This document shows positions 14,867 to 24,269 of a DNA stretch of 62,017 nucleotides, in pieces. Below the pieces are notes generated by a model. The model was not told where the DNA came from. It made no database searches and was given only the letters and a program-made list of their open reading frames with translations. Both the position numbers and the translations under genes were made by a program. Source of the stretch: a virus; IMG/VR virus record IMGVR_UViG_3300037242_000178, positions 1 through 62,017 of that record; one strand, written 5' to 3'. Position 1 is the first letter of the stretch. The number at the start of each line of letters is the position of its first letter.

Positions 14867-15772
14867 TCAGATGGCAACGGAAACGAGCAACCAGACATCA
14901 ACCGATCCAGCAGTCAATGTAGAAAGGTTCCCTCCCGTTGAATTCGCGGTAATCGTAATCGAATTCGTCGCTGTCTGGCTCGCGCCAAATAGCGATGCCA
15001 CTAGCTGATAGTTTGTCGCTGTTACTGCAGAAAAGACATCCCATGTTGGAGTAATCGCGGTGTTCGTTCCGCCGTACCCAATCGACACGTTCACGTCCGA
15101 TACAGAACCGCCGCTAAATGCCGTGCTTTGCTTCACTTTTGCCGTCTGGATTACTCCGCCTGCGGCAAGGGTGTACAGAGTAATCGTTTGAGTCGTTGCG
15201 GCAGATGTAAATGACGTGTAAGGAACGGTTGTTTTGACCCACGAAGGCCCTGACGATGAGCTGGCAAAACAATTTGACGACGAAGTGGAAATGATATGAC
15301 CTGAAGAGTCGGAACAAATCGAATTTGCGATAGTGCCCGAAGTAGTTAAACCGGACATCATCACATTGCCGGTTGCTGACAGTGTGGTTGCGCTAATAGC
15401 TGCGGGCGCAGTGCCGCCAATAGCGGGAGGGGAAGCCAGATAAGTGCTGAAACCGCTACCCGAAACGGTAGATGACGCGCTTAAAGCTGTAAACGATCCC
15501 GCCGCCGCGCTTGAACCGCCAATAGCGGGAGGGGAAGCCAGATAAGTGCTGAAACCGCTACCCGAAACAGTGGACGACGCGGATAAGGTCGTAAATGCGC
15601 CGGTTGATGGCGTGGTTGCGCCAATCGTCGTACCGTCTATTGTACCGCCGGTGAACAGTACGTTCGCTGATTGAGTAATGATTGTTTGCGCTTCAAGGCC
15701 TATAGACAGCGCCGCAAAAAATCCTAGAAGAACATATTTTAAACTTCGACCCACCTTCTTAAAAGAATCCAC
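14867..15772 (-). CDS. Exported fibre-like protein with internal stalk repeats
   Basis: GTG start at 15772 with AGGAG upstream. The 301-residue product has the signal peptide LKYVLLGFFAALSIGLEA followed by QT. The stalk has phage-fibre signatures (GGTIDGTTIGATTPSTGAFT) and two copies of a 34-residue unit ending FSTYLASPPAIGG, encoded by near-identical DNA. The C-terminal about 120 residues (from WVKTTVPYTSFTSAATTQT) are homologous to the C-terminus of the next gene upstream (15783-16850), so the pair arose by duplication. Confidence 0.7.
   Translation of the reverse strand: MDSFKKVGRSLKYVLLGFFAALSIGLEAQTIITQSANVLFTGGTIDGTTIGATTPSTGAFTTLSASSTVSGSGFSTYLASPPAIGGSSAAAGSFTALSASSTVSGSGFSTYLASPPAIGGTAPAAISATTLSATGNVMMSGLTTSGTIANSICSDSSGHIISTSSSNCFASSSSGPSWVKTTVPYTSFTSAATTQTITLYTLAAGGVIQTAKVKQSTAFSGGSVSDVNVSIGYGGTNTAITPTWDVFSAVTATNYQLVASLFGASQTATNSITITANSTGGNLSTLTAGSVDVWLLVSVAI
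15414..15568 (-). repeat. Two 53-bp direct repeats, 102-bp period
   Basis: Bases 15414-15466 recur at 15516-15568 inside the fibre-like gene, encoding the duplicated FSTYLASPPAIGG stalk unit. This is a recent in-frame tandem duplication of 102 bp (34 codons). Confidence 0.85.
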
Positions 15773-15782
15773 GATAAAGCTC

Positions 15783-16850
15783 CTAAAGCGCAGTTGAAAT
15801 TAATGCCCACACATCGACTGACCCGGCGGCAAGCGTCGAAAGATTCCCCCCGATGGAGTTGAATGTTGCAGTAACATTCGTTGTTGCAGTTCTCGACTCC
15901 GCCCCATTCGTCGTGACCAGTTCGTAATTCGTCGCGCTTGGCGCGCTGTAGACGCTAAACGCTGGCGCATATTTAGCGAGACTGCCGGAAACGCCTACAG
16001 AAGCGGTTACAGCCGAGATTGAACCGCCCGTAAAAGCGATGCTCTGCTGAATTAAGACTTGATGCACAATGCCACCGGCAGGCAGAACGAATAGCGTTAC
16101 AGTATCTGTCGTCGCCCCCACACTTATCGAGGTGTAAAGCACCGTGTATTTTGCCCAGAAAGGCGCTCTAGGCGCGTCGGACGGAACTATCGCACGGAAA
16201 CCCGGCTGTGCGGCACTGCCGCTGGCAGGCCCGGCAAAAACAGTGTTTGCGGACTGTGTATTAAGCGTTTCATTGATCGTTCCGCTAGTCGTGATTGGGG
16301 AATTCGTTATCGTATAAATTGGCGTAGACGACGCATCGGAAAAGCCGACAGAGGATACCGTTCCGCTGCTGCTGCAACTTCCGTTCGACGCTGCGGTAAG
16401 TTGCCCTGCCGCGTTTGCCGTAATGTTCGCGCACGTGTAAGGGCCGGGAGTAATGCCTGTTGGTGTGATCGTCGTTGCCGCGCCGGTAGTCGTCACCGGA
16501 CCTGTCAAGTTTCCCCATCCAGGCACGCCAGCGCTGTTACTTAACATCAATGCGCTATCCAGCGGAAGAATAAAGCTCGTCAAGTTCGGAGCGGTTTGAT
16601 AGGGGATGTAATTCGCTGCTCCCCCATAAATGTTTGTGATCGGAGATGGCGCAGCCCAATAAGCCGTCGTGCCGTTGGAGGTAAAGACATTCCCTGCCGT
16701 GCCGGGAGCGAGATAGTCTTGCTTGTTTGAAAAATAAAGATTCCACTGCCCTGCCGTGGGTATTTGTCCGTAGGTAAATCCTGGCGATGTTTGCGCAAAG
16801 GATGAAAGCAACTTTAACGCTAGGGCGAATCCTAAAATAATCTTTTTCAT
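15783..16850 (-). CDS. Exported fibre-like protein
   Basis: A 355-residue protein beginning [19 protein letters not shown] then QT, a strong Sec signal peptide. The N-terminal mature region ([40 protein letters not shown]) is common in phage fibre proteins. The stalk is Thr/Gly-rich, and the C-terminal domain ([20 protein letters not shown] to the end) is homologous to that of 14867-15772. It overlaps the baseplate J stop (ATGA), so it is co-translated with baseplate genes although its product seems destined for export. Confidence 0.7.
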   Translation of the reverse strand: MKKIILGFALALKLLSSFAQTSPGFTYGQIPTAGQWNLYFSNKQDYLAPGTAGNVFTSNGTTAYWAAPSPITNIYGGAANYIPYQTAPNLTSFILPLDSALMLSNSAGVPGWGNLTGPVTTTGAATTITPTGITPGPYTCANITANAAGQLTAASNGSCSSSGTVSSVGFSDASSTPIYTITNSPITTSGTINETLNTQSANTVFAGPASGSAAQPGFRAIVPSDAPRAPFWAKYTVLYTSISVGATTDTVTLFVLPAGGIVHQVLIQQSIAFTGGSISAVTASVGVSGSLAKYAPAFSVYSAPSATNYELVTTNGAESRTATTNVTATFNSIGGNLSTLAAGSVDVWALISTAL

Positions 16851-18481
16851 GTCGCAGTCGTCACATTAATGTTGGCCGCTGCCGTCACCGGCATTTGATT
16901 TATCAGCATTTGAATGCTTGTCGCATTCATTCCCAAAACGTTCATCGATTCGCTTCCAACGGTTTGGGAACTCGATACCGTGTACGTGCCCGTTGAGCCA
17001 GAGGAACCTGTCAACTGCGCTTTAATATACGTCCCCACCGTTACGCCTGTTCCGATCAAAACTTGCCCAACAGCCAGCGCGCCGCCAGTCGCTGTCACTG
17101 TTAAAACGGTCGTTGCGATTGATGCGGTTATCGCAAATGCGGGCGCGGCAGAACTTCCAATTGTCAATCCGGTAATTAATGCCCACGAGCCGAGCGCGTA
17201 AATCCCCTGGTAATATCGACTGGTTAAAATTAACGTTTCCATTTGCATGCGCAAACCGCCATCGCCGCCGATGAAAGCGTTCAAAATCGCATTTTGAATC
17301 AACGTGCTTGCGTTGGACGGAACGGCAGGCGACGGATAAATACTGACGTTAAAGTATATTTCGACATCAGGCGGGTTTTCGAACGAGATCGCATAAGGAA
17401 TTCCTGGCGTGCTATAGACGTAGCTTGTATCATAAACCGTTTCTGTCGTATTGCCTTGAAGTCCGCAACCAGGCGGTTTTTTGCTCCAAATCGCATTGGC
17501 GATATCTTGCGCCGTGCCCCCCGCAACGCTTATATAAAGCGTATTCGCTTCAATGCTTACCCCTCCAAGCTGAAGCGGAATGGCCGCCGCCGTCGTTTGG
17601 CTCACGGAAACCGTATAAGGACTGCTGGAACCGCTAACAATCGTTGTGCCGTATGTTACCCCAGGCCCGCTAATAACTTGCCCTATAGCGACAGTCCCAG
17701 AGAGAACAGCATCGATCGTCAACGATGTTCCGCTGATCGATCCCGTAATCGTCGATACCGGATTGACAGCGTAAGGATAATTGTAAAAATTATCTTGAAC
17801 ATAAGCACCCAACACATTTGCAACATTAAGAATCGTCCCGAGAACGGATTGGGGAGTGTTGAGTGAATTGGCTGCGACGGAATTGAACCGGCGCGTTTCG
17901 AACTGCGATCTGCTTTCGACTAGCGATCCTTCTGCGCCATCCGCTGGATTATTGATTGTGTCCCATCCGCTGACGCCGGAAACGATTGTCGTCAATGTAT
18001 TTTCCGGGCACGGAATCGGGCCTTGCGCGACGTTTGCGAACGGCAAAACGATGCTGCCACCTCCCGGGCCGCCAGGAAGTGTTCCCGCTTGCATGCACAT
18101 ATAAGTATTTCCAGACACATCTTGCGCTAGCGCGCCAACAGGAATTGTTGCACTTAAGCCTGAGCAAGTGCATTGAACGACCGTGCTAGCTGCGGGGATG
18201 CGCGTCATGTAGTAAATCCGCCCGATGGCGTCCTGCATGCGGCCTGAAGCGAAAGCTGGATCGACGCCATTAAAAAGGGCGAGGAGTAAGTCGTTTGTGT
18301 TTCCGATGATTGCAGTCTCGCTCACCGATAATTGCGTTTGCGGCGTTGCGGTCGAAGTAAAATTCAACCCATTGCCGAATGCGGAATTGATGTCGGCTTG
18401 CACGCCTGCGAGGATTGCCGATTCCGCAGGCGCAATGTAGCCGTTCGCTCCGAGCGAAACTGGAGGGACGTTCGTTGTCAT
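16847..18481 (-). CDS. Baseplate J-like protein with two inserted beta-domains
   Basis: A 544-residue baseplate wedge protein of the gpJ/Mu gp47 family: N-terminal [14 protein letters not shown], then [14 protein letters not shown] and the central core ([15 protein letters not shown]). Two extra modules are inserted: about residues 245-300 ([20 protein letters not shown]) and 455-515 ([20 protein letters not shown]). They belong to the beta-domain family also present in the sheath, tail terminator and cement proteins. The family is normally shorter (about 350-400 aa); the insertions explain the length. It overlaps the gp46-like gene start by one base. Confidence 0.85.
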   Translation of the reverse strand: MTTNVPPVSLGANGYIAPAESAILAGVQADINSAFGNGLNFTSTATPQTQLSVSETAIIGNTNDLLLALFNGVDPAFASGRMQDAIGRIYYMTRIPAASTVVQCTCSGLSATIPVGALAQDVSGNTYMCMQAGTLPGGPGGGSIVLPFANVAQGPIPCPENTLTTIVSGVSGWDTINNPADGAEGSLVESRSQFETRRFNSVAANSLNTPQSVLGTILNVANVLGAYVQDNFYNYPYAVNPVSTITGSISGTSLTIDAVLSGTVAIGQVISGPGVTYGTTIVSGSSSPYTVSVSQTTAAAIPLQLGGVSIEANTLYISVAGGTAQDIANAIWSKKPPGCGLQGNTTETVYDTSYVYSTPGIPYAISFENPPDVEIYFNVSIYPSPAVPSNASTLIQNAILNAFIGGDGGLRMQMETLILTSRYYQGIYALGSWALITGLTIGSSAAPAFAITASIATTVLTVTATGGALAVGQVLIGTGVTVGTYIKAQLTGSSGSTGTYTVSSSQTVGSESMNVLGMNATSIQMLINQMPVTAAANINVTTAT

Positions 18482-18837
18482 TAGAAGTTCGCTATCGAAA
18501 CGTTATCGGATGAATCGGAAATCTGCACCTGCCCGGACACTTGTCCGTTTTCAATTGACGAGATAAAACAAACAGCGACTTCGACTCCTGGGACTTGCAA
18601 AGCCGCCGCGACGAATTGCGACTTCATCAAATTGATTGGTGGCGTTTGACCGATACCTAAAATTTCCTGGAAATAAGGAATGCCTTGCGTCGTATCATAC
18701 CAATACTCGCCTTGAAACAACTTTATTTGCGACGCAGCGTCTTGTGCCAAAGCATAACCTAGACTGGCCATTGCAATGTTTCCGTCCGAATCAATGCACA
18801 AGTCGTTGTATGTTCTGTCGAGTAAAAGCGTGTTCAT
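18481..18837 (-). CDS. Baseplate wedge protein, Mu gp46/gpW-like
   Basis: A 118-residue protein with [40 protein letters not shown] and [10 protein letters not shown], the hallmark of the gp25/gpW/gp46 family that joins the tail tube end to wedges. Order spike - gp46 - gpJ is conserved in Mu-like baseplates. A 17-bp palindrome abuts its start. Confidence 0.85.
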   Translation of the reverse strand: MNTLLLDRTYNDLCIDSDGNIAMASLGYALAQDAASQIKLFQGEYWYDTTQGIPYFQEILGIGQTPPINLMKSQFVAAALQVPGVEVAVCFISSIENGQVSGQVQISDSSDNVSIANF

Positions 18838-18854
18838 AATAAAGTCACTTTATT
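18838..18854. promoter_or_regulatory. Palindrome AATAAAGTCACTTTATT
   Basis: A 17-bp perfect palindrome with one central base, between the gp46-like gene start and the spike gene stop, overlapping that stop. The core TAAAGTNACTTTA recurs at 27254, 35448, 47057 and 50320. Probably a protein-binding site or a small hairpin; function unknown. Confidence 0.55.
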
Positions 18855-19620
18855 CATTAGGAGGCCCGGTTTCGACAGAATCGTCGCCGCCTTGAATGTT
18901 GTCTACAGGATGCGCATGCGTCGAACCGATATCCACTCCGTTATTCATCATCGAACCGGTTACGGAGGCATTCGCTTCCATTGAGACCATGCCGGTCACA
19001 GTTAGCGTGCCGTCCACAGTCGTCGTTCCAGTCAGTGTAATTGTCGGCGCAGTGACGGCTGCCGATTCGCTTGCGGTCACGTCCGCATTACCTCCCGCAA
19101 TCACAGTAACGTTTCCTGTTGTTTGCGCCGTGATGTTGTTCGGAGAAAAAATTGTGATGCCGGAATCATTGAATTGAATGTATTGCGTCGGCTGCGCGTT
19201 TAAGATGCCGCCAATATACATTCCGTCCGACAAATCGAACTGCCGAAAAGTCGCGGGGTTCGCTTGCGCTTGCGTATTGATTAGCGTCGAAATATCCCGG
19301 TCGGCAACGATCATGATTCCAATGTCGCCAGCCTGTGGGTCGATGATAATCGCGTTCGCGCCACCTTGCAATCGGCAGTACGGCACTTTATGAATGATGC
19401 CGTGCGACGTCATATTCATTTGCCCGTCAACCTGATTGATGAGCGGCAGAACGTTGACAAACCCGAACGGCGCTAATCCGCCGTCATTCGTGCAAGATTG
19501 GACTTGAACAGGAATTGCCGTTCTGACTTGCGACAAAAGCTGCTGTATCTGAAATTGAGTCGCGTTGAATTTCGACCCGAACGTTTCATTCGGTTGAAAG
19601 CCGTTGTAAAAATCGGTCAT
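18850..19620 (-). CDS. Baseplate central spike (gpV/Gp138-like)
   Basis: A 256-residue spike. The N-terminal OB-like part (VRTAIPVQVQSCTNDGGLAP, GDIGIMIVADRDIS) resembles Gp138/Mu gp45. A beta-helical shaft (NITAQTTGNVTVIAGGNADV, TLTGTTTVDGTLTVTG) follows, and the tip contains THAHPVDNIQGG, whose HxH pair is the usual iron-binding apex of membrane-piercing spikes. ATGA overlap with the hub gene. Confidence 0.85.
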   Translation of the reverse strand: MTDFYNGFQPNETFGSKFNATQFQIQQLLSQVRTAIPVQVQSCTNDGGLAPFGFVNVLPLINQVDGQMNMTSHGIIHKVPYCRLQGGANAIIIDPQAGDIGIMIVADRDISTLINTQAQANPATFRQFDLSDGMYIGGILNAQPTQYIQFNDSGITIFSPNNITAQTTGNVTVIAGGNADVTASESAAVTAPTITLTGTTTVDGTLTVTGMVSMEANASVTGSMMNNGVDIGSTHAHPVDNIQGGDDSVETGPPNE

Positions 19621-20519
19621 AGCGAGCTCGGTGGAGTGGGCGCGCCTAACAAGCTGTAATTTGCGCCTTGAATTTCAGTCATCCATTGACCGTCTGGCAT
19701 TTCGCTTTCCAGCGTATGCGCAAGCCCGTACACCGTCCAGTTTCCGTTCATGCCTGTCACCTTCAGACTGCTGACTAAAGTCACTTGACCGCCATATTGC
19801 ACGTTCGGATTGTACCTCGTTTTAATTCCGATCCCGATATTCGAGTAAGATGGATATCCGATCAAGTCGTCCTCATACGAAATTGTAGGAATTAAATCTA
19901 GCGACGTGCGGCTGCCGGTTGCAGGCCAAATCGCCAACACTCCGTCATCGCCGCCATTCCATTTAATCCCGGATGCCTTGATGACCGTTAATGCTTGCTG
20001 TCTTGGCGTTCCCGGCAAATATTGTTTCGGCAAAATGCCTGTCACGCCATTATTTTCAAATCTTAATCCCATGACTCCCGCAATCGTATTCATCGTGGAC
20101 GCGATGGAAATTCCTTCGGGATAGCTTAACGGCACTGTCGGTTGCAACGCCTGCAATAAGCAAGATTGCGCAACGACGGTTAATATGCTATTCGGTTGAG
20201 AATTCAAGTCGATTTGCGCTATTTGAATCTGTCCGATAAATACTTGGGACATAGCTGTGGAAGAATCCCCGGCGCTGACTGCGATTGTGTTTCTTTGCGC
20301 ATATTGCGGCGTCGAATAAATCGAGACCAAAGAGTTGTACACGGTCGGTGGCAGCCCGAAAACGCGCAGTTCGCACATGGACATTCCTGCGTAACCTGTT
20401 TTAACGATTTTCGCCGAAATCCGCAGCCCTGTCACCGTCACCTGATTATCGCCGGCTTCACCGAAACTGCCGGTGCCTAGCGTGAACGTCAGGCTGATTT
20501 GCTTGTTTGTGAACGCCAT
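19617..20519 (-). CDS. Baseplate hub protein
   Basis: A 300-residue protein with GDNQVTVTGLRISAKIVKTG and GMSMCELRVFGLPPTVYNSL, then AQRNTIAVSAGD and QVFIGQIQIAQID. These blocks are typical of the hub/gpD-like proteins that carry the spike in myoviruses with DUF3383 sheaths. The end, GQWMTEIQGANY, matches the hub pattern. It lies between the plug-like protein and the spike, the expected order. Confidence 0.75.
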   Translation of the reverse strand: MAFTNKQISLTFTLGTGSFGEAGDNQVTVTGLRISAKIVKTGYAGMSMCELRVFGLPPTVYNSLVSIYSTPQYAQRNTIAVSAGDSSTAMSQVFIGQIQIAQIDLNSQPNSILTVVAQSCLLQALQPTVPLSYPEGISIASTMNTIAGVMGLRFENNGVTGILPKQYLPGTPRQQALTVIKASGIKWNGGDDGVLAIWPATGSRTSLDLIPTISYEDDLIGYPSYSNIGIGIKTRYNPNVQYGGQVTLVSSLKVTGMNGNWTVYGLAHTLESEMPDGQWMTEIQGANYSLLGAPTPPSSL

Positions 20520-20522
20520 TTT

Positions 20523-20837
20523 TCAACCTTCTCCTGGCGCAAGGTCGAATGGATCGATATAGCATAACAAGTATCGCGTTCCAAGCCCTGGGCTGCTCGG
20601 GTCGTTTGACCCTTGCGTATCGATAAAGGTAAAATCGCCAACAAAACCGAGATACAAATCTCGAACGATTCTGTTTCGATCTTCGCAAATCACGCCGCCG
20701 ATAATCAAAACCGCATTAACGTATAAGTCCATAAACAGACCGAATGCGTTTTGATAGATGTTTATCTTACAATTCTGCTGAGTCAAACTGCACGTCAGGG
20801 TTTGTGAAAAAACATCTTGTATCGGAACGATTTGCAT
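20523..20837 (-). CDS. Baseplate plug-like protein
   Basis: A 104-residue protein: QTLTCSLTQQNCKINIYQ, GLFMDLYVNAVLIIGGVICE, VGDFTFIDTQGSNDPSSPGL, then a short end. This matches the small baseplate plug family in myoviruses, found between tape measure/hub genes and the hub. It is followed after 3 bp by the hub gene. Assignment rests on pattern and position. Confidence 0.7.
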   Translation of the reverse strand: MQIVPIQDVFSQTLTCSLTQQNCKINIYQNAFGLFMDLYVNAVLIIGGVICEDRNRIVRDLYLGFVGDFTFIDTQGSNDPSSPGLGTRYLLCYIDPFDLAPGEG

Positions 20838-20873
20838 TTGTCGTCTTCCACGAATCTGTAAATGAATCGCAAG

Positions 20874-22004
20874 CTATTGAATTGCGTCATCGGCAGGCGA
20901 CGCAATTTTAACGACACTCCCGTCCTTGTCGTATTGCATTAAATGCCCTGTGTTTGGGTTGACCTGAAAGTATCCGTTCGCGGTCTGAGTGCGTCCCGTA
21001 AGTGGATTCACTGCGGTTGGAGTGACAATGTTTCCGTTTGCATCCCTAAGTTTATCGTCAAATGCTGGCGGCGTTGCTGATACAGCAGGAGTTTGACTGC
21101 TCGTTACTGCTGCTGCTGCTGCGGGAGGCACTGCCTCTGGAGGAGCAACAGATGTTGGAGGAGCAACTTCCCCGCTGGCTGATTGCGCTGCGCTAGTTGG
21201 ATTTCCGTCTGGAGCTAAATTCGGGCCTGTAGTTACAGGAATCGGCTGAACAATGCCGCCGTTCACCGTGCCTGAGCCGCTAGGCGTCGCTGTGTTCGTA
21301 AAGTTTGCTGCTGCGGCCAGCCTTATTTGCAGCAGTGAAATATCTACCGTCAGCAATTTTGCGCCGTTTATTGCCGTGCGAACGTAGTCATAACTTTCAA
21401 TCGATACATTTGAATAAGTAATTTCTGGCGTTACCACATCGTATAGATCAAACGAATTCGCCAAAGTCGCTAGAGTGGATAAGAAATTTGTTCGCTCGCT
21501 GTCGCCGCCGCCTTTTGTGAAAGCAACTTTAACCTCGAAAGGGGTTTGGACTTTATTGTAGGATTGAAACGCCCCCTGCTCCATTGGGTAGTTAGCGATT
21601 CTCCACCCTTGCTTGTAGTTCAACGACTTAAACGAATCCGGCGTCAAAACGATGTTCGTCGTGCCTGCGGCGAATATTCCCCATTGTCCAGCGCTGGAGT
21701 TGGCGGCAGCAACAACTCCAGGCGCGTCCGCAAACATCTGCGACGGCAATGTGCCGTATGCGCCAGCTATCAAGCTCTGCGCGCCATTTACCGTTGCTAG
21801 CTGTGCGTTCGTCACAATGCCACTCGGCAATTGCGCCGCGCCTATCCCGATGTTCGCCAGGCTATTTGCAACGCTTCCGGCAGGCGCTAAAAGCGTCCGC
21901 AAAACGTTCGGAACGCCTGCCGCGATGGGCACGTCTGGGTAGGACGGATTGTAAGCCGCTACGCTAGGATCGTCTGGGGGAGGGGGAGGCGGAGCTAAAG
22001 CCAT
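20874..22004 (-). CDS. Tail/baseplate protein with Pro-rich ends (376 aa)
   Basis: The N-terminus has six consecutive prolines (MALAPPPPPPDDP). The middle (about 125-235, GWRIANYPMEQGAFQSYNKV, TPFEVKVAFTKGG, FDLYDVVTPEITY) is a globular domain common directly downstream of tape measure genes. It is followed by a long Pro/Ala/Ser linker (about 255-315) and a C-terminal block LTGRTQTANGYFQVNPNTGH. Probably a distal tail or baseplate connector. The start overlaps the tape measure stop. Confidence 0.65.
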   Translation of the reverse strand: MALAPPPPPPDDPSVAAYNPSYPDVPIAAGVPNVLRTLLAPAGSVANSLANIGIGAAQLPSGIVTNAQLATVNGAQSLIAGAYGTLPSQMFADAPGVVAAANSSAGQWGIFAAGTTNIVLTPDSFKSLNYKQGWRIANYPMEQGAFQSYNKVQTPFEVKVAFTKGGGDSERTNFLSTLATLANSFDLYDVVTPEITYSNVSIESYDYVRTAINGAKLLTVDISLLQIRLAAAANFTNTATPSGSGTVNGGIVQPIPVTTGPNLAPDGNPTSAAQSASGEVAPPTSVAPPEAVPPAAAAAVTSSQTPAVSATPPAFDDKLRDANGNIVTPTAVNPLTGRTQTANGYFQVNPNTGHLMQYDKDGSVVKIASPADDAIQ

Positions 22005-24265
22005 TACGCAAGTCCTGAATTTGCCATCGACGCGATAGAAAAGTCTTGCATGCGTTCTCCGATCAATGACGCTACGTCCGCGTTCGTTTTTGCGTTTGGC
22101 GCATTAATGTTCACGGAGCCAACGTTTGTTTGTATCTGCGCGTTGTTATTCGCTACGCGATTATTGAGCGCCTGATTGTTCACCACGCTTGATTGCGCGC
22201 CGGAAATCACACCCTTGTCGATAGGAGGCATCGCCGACCTTGCATCCGACGACATAATGCTTTTCAACTTTGCGCCATATTCGGGGTCGGTTGCGTACTT
22301 TCCCGTCAACGCATCCGCATAGGCTTTAGGATCGTCGGTATGCTTTCGCGCTTCCGAATATGCCGCATCCGTTGCGAGCAATTCCGCGTGCGCATCGAAT
22401 GCATCTTCCAACGAATCGAATTTCGCAAATTTCTGCTTCACATGCTGCATTTGCCCGTTTATATATTCAGTCGTTTCCGCTTCCACATACGGCTGCCCGC
22501 CTTTCGCTTTTATGCCGAAAGGATTGTTGCTGCCTGCAGGCATATTCTTTCCGCTGTTGCTTTCCAATTGATACTGGGCGAGCGTCACGGCAGCAGGGAC
22601 GCCGTATTTCTTTTCCGCAGCATCTGCCGCAGCTTGCGCATCGGCACGTGTCGGCTTCGACGCGCCGAATGAAGGGCGAATGTTGACAGCCGAAGCGCCC
22701 GTTCCTTTTCCGCCAGCCAAAATTGCTGCGTTTTGATCCTGGTATGATTTTAGTTCGGCTTGCGCCTGTTCCGGCGTCCGGTTCGCTTCTTTGTATTTTG
22801 CGTAAGCAGTTTCGCGTTTTTTGCGATTCGCTTCTTGCGTATGTTGCCCGGTAGCCGCGTCCCAAATCGCTGAAGCGCGATCTTCAATCCAACCGAGCGC
22901 CCCGGCTAAAGCTTCTTTAATCACGTCGGCAATCTTTGGTGCAGCATCTTTTGCAAGAATAATAAAATTGTCCCACATCGCGTTCCACGCTTTGCGAATG
23001 TCTTCGCCGTTGCCTGTGAACAATGCAGAAATGAAACCTTTATTGCTAGCAATAAAGGTTTTTATTTCTGCAAAGACGGACGACACATCGCCAAGCTTTT
23101 CTTTTACGCCGCCAAGCTTTTCTTTTACGCCGCCAAGCTTTTCTTTCATGTCGCCGGTCATTGCGCCCCATCCATCCGTGGCGAACTTTATCAAGCCGTC
23201 TATCGCGTCCAACACGGAATTTATCGCAGGAAGGACAGCGACAAGAATCGTTTCCCCTAACGCTTTGACATGGATCAACGTTTGGTTCCAGCGTTTTTGC
23301 ATTGCTAACGAAGCTGCGCTCGCTTTGTCATTGTCTTTTGCAAGCTCCTTTGCCGACTGAAGCTGTTTGGCAAGCTCAACATTTCCCGAGTGCAAAGCAC
23401 GCGCAACGTTCTCGTCGATACCAAGCTTTGCCACGCTCTGAGCAAACACTTTTTCACTGACTTGTTGCGATTCTTTCGCAAGTTGCAAAAGGAACTCTTG
23501 TTGCGTCAAATTCGGCGCGGCAAGAACGTTCGTCTCAACGTGTGCGCCGCCTAATGCGGACATCGTTTTTGCATACTCGGTCAGCGCTTCAACCGATCCA
23601 ACGTCGCCTTTTGCCAGCCCTTCCTGAATTTTATTTACAGCCCGGAAAGCACCTTCAACCTGCGCCCCAGTCGCCCCAAAATCCGATGCGGCAATAGCCC
23701 ACGCATTTAAATCGGTCGTCGAAACGCCTATCGTTCCAGACAGGCGCTGTACGTCTCCATCGACGCCAATGATATGTTCGCCGAAACTTTTAATCGCGGC
23801 CAGCCCTAAAAAACCGGCAATCAGCCCGATAACTTCCGTGCGGATGTGAGATATCCCTTCGACCATCGACTTCGCTTGCGCGTCTTGCGCTTTTGCCGCC
23901 TTGGTTTTTGCGTCCGACTCTTGCTTAACCATCGACTTCGTTTGCGCGAGATTACGCTGCGCTTCGGCAATTTTATCTTTTTGCGTGCGCGAAAACTGAA
24001 ACGCTTGTTGCCGTTGATTTTCTTTGAAATCGTTTAGCTGTTGTTTTCCTTGACCTGCCGTTATTTTCCCCTGTTTCACGGCAGCGGCAGTCTGCGCCTC
24101 AAAAGAGCCTTTCATTGCCGCTTGTTCTTGCTTAAATGCCTGCGCAGCTTCTTCCGCTTCGCGCTTAACCGCATCGAAAGCGCGTTTGGCTTCCGAAACG
24201 CCTTTTGACATTCCAGAAGAGTCGAGGCCTAATTCCACTAGAAGACTATCGATGATGGTCGCCAT
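22004..24265 (-). CDS. Tail tape measure protein with glucosaminidase domain
   Basis: ATG 24265 (MATIIDSLLVELGLD) is preferred over an upstream start inside the chaperone gene. The 753-residue protein has a long coiled N-terminal half (residues 25-125, Gln/Lys/Ala-rich), a hydrophobic stretch (about 135-155, VIGLIAGFLGLAAIKSF) and three 21-bp tandem repeats (EKLGGVK units, near 23097-23156). A FlgJ-type muramidase domain (about 560-690) contains YGVPAAVTLAQYQLESNSGK, NPFGIKAKGG and FDSLEDAFDAHAELL. It sets tail length and likely opens peptidoglycan at injection. Confidence 0.88.
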   Translation of the reverse strand: MATIIDSLLVELGLDSSGMSKGVSEAKRAFDAVKREAEEAAQAFKQEQAAMKGSFEAQTAAAVKQGKITAGQGKQQLNDFKENQRQQAFQFSRTQKDKIAEAQRNLAQTKSMVKQESDAKTKAAKAQDAQAKSMVEGISHIRTEVIGLIAGFLGLAAIKSFGEHIIGVDGDVQRLSGTIGVSTTDLNAWAIAASDFGATGAQVEGAFRAVNKIQEGLAKGDVGSVEALTEYAKTMSALGGAHVETNVLAAPNLTQQEFLLQLAKESQQVSEKVFAQSVAKLGIDENVARALHSGNVELAKQLQSAKELAKDNDKASAASLAMQKRWNQTLIHVKALGETILVAVLPAINSVLDAIDGLIKFATDGWGAMTGDMKEKLGGVKEKLGGVKEKLGDVSSVFAEIKTFIASNKGFISALFTGNGEDIRKAWNAMWDNFIILAKDAAPKIADVIKEALAGALGWIEDRASAIWDAATGQHTQEANRKKRETAYAKYKEANRTPEQAQAELKSYQDQNAAILAGGKGTGASAVNIRPSFGASKPTRADAQAAADAAEKKYGVPAAVTLAQYQLESNSGKNMPAGSNNPFGIKAKGGQPYVEAETTEYINGQMQHVKQKFAKFDSLEDAFDAHAELLATDAAYSEARKHTDDPKAYADALTGKYATDPEYGAKLKSIMSSDARSAMPPIDKGVISGAQSSVVNNQALNNRVANNNAQIQTNVGSVNINAPNAKTNADVASLIGERMQDFSIASMANSGLA

Positions 24266-24269
24266 TTTA

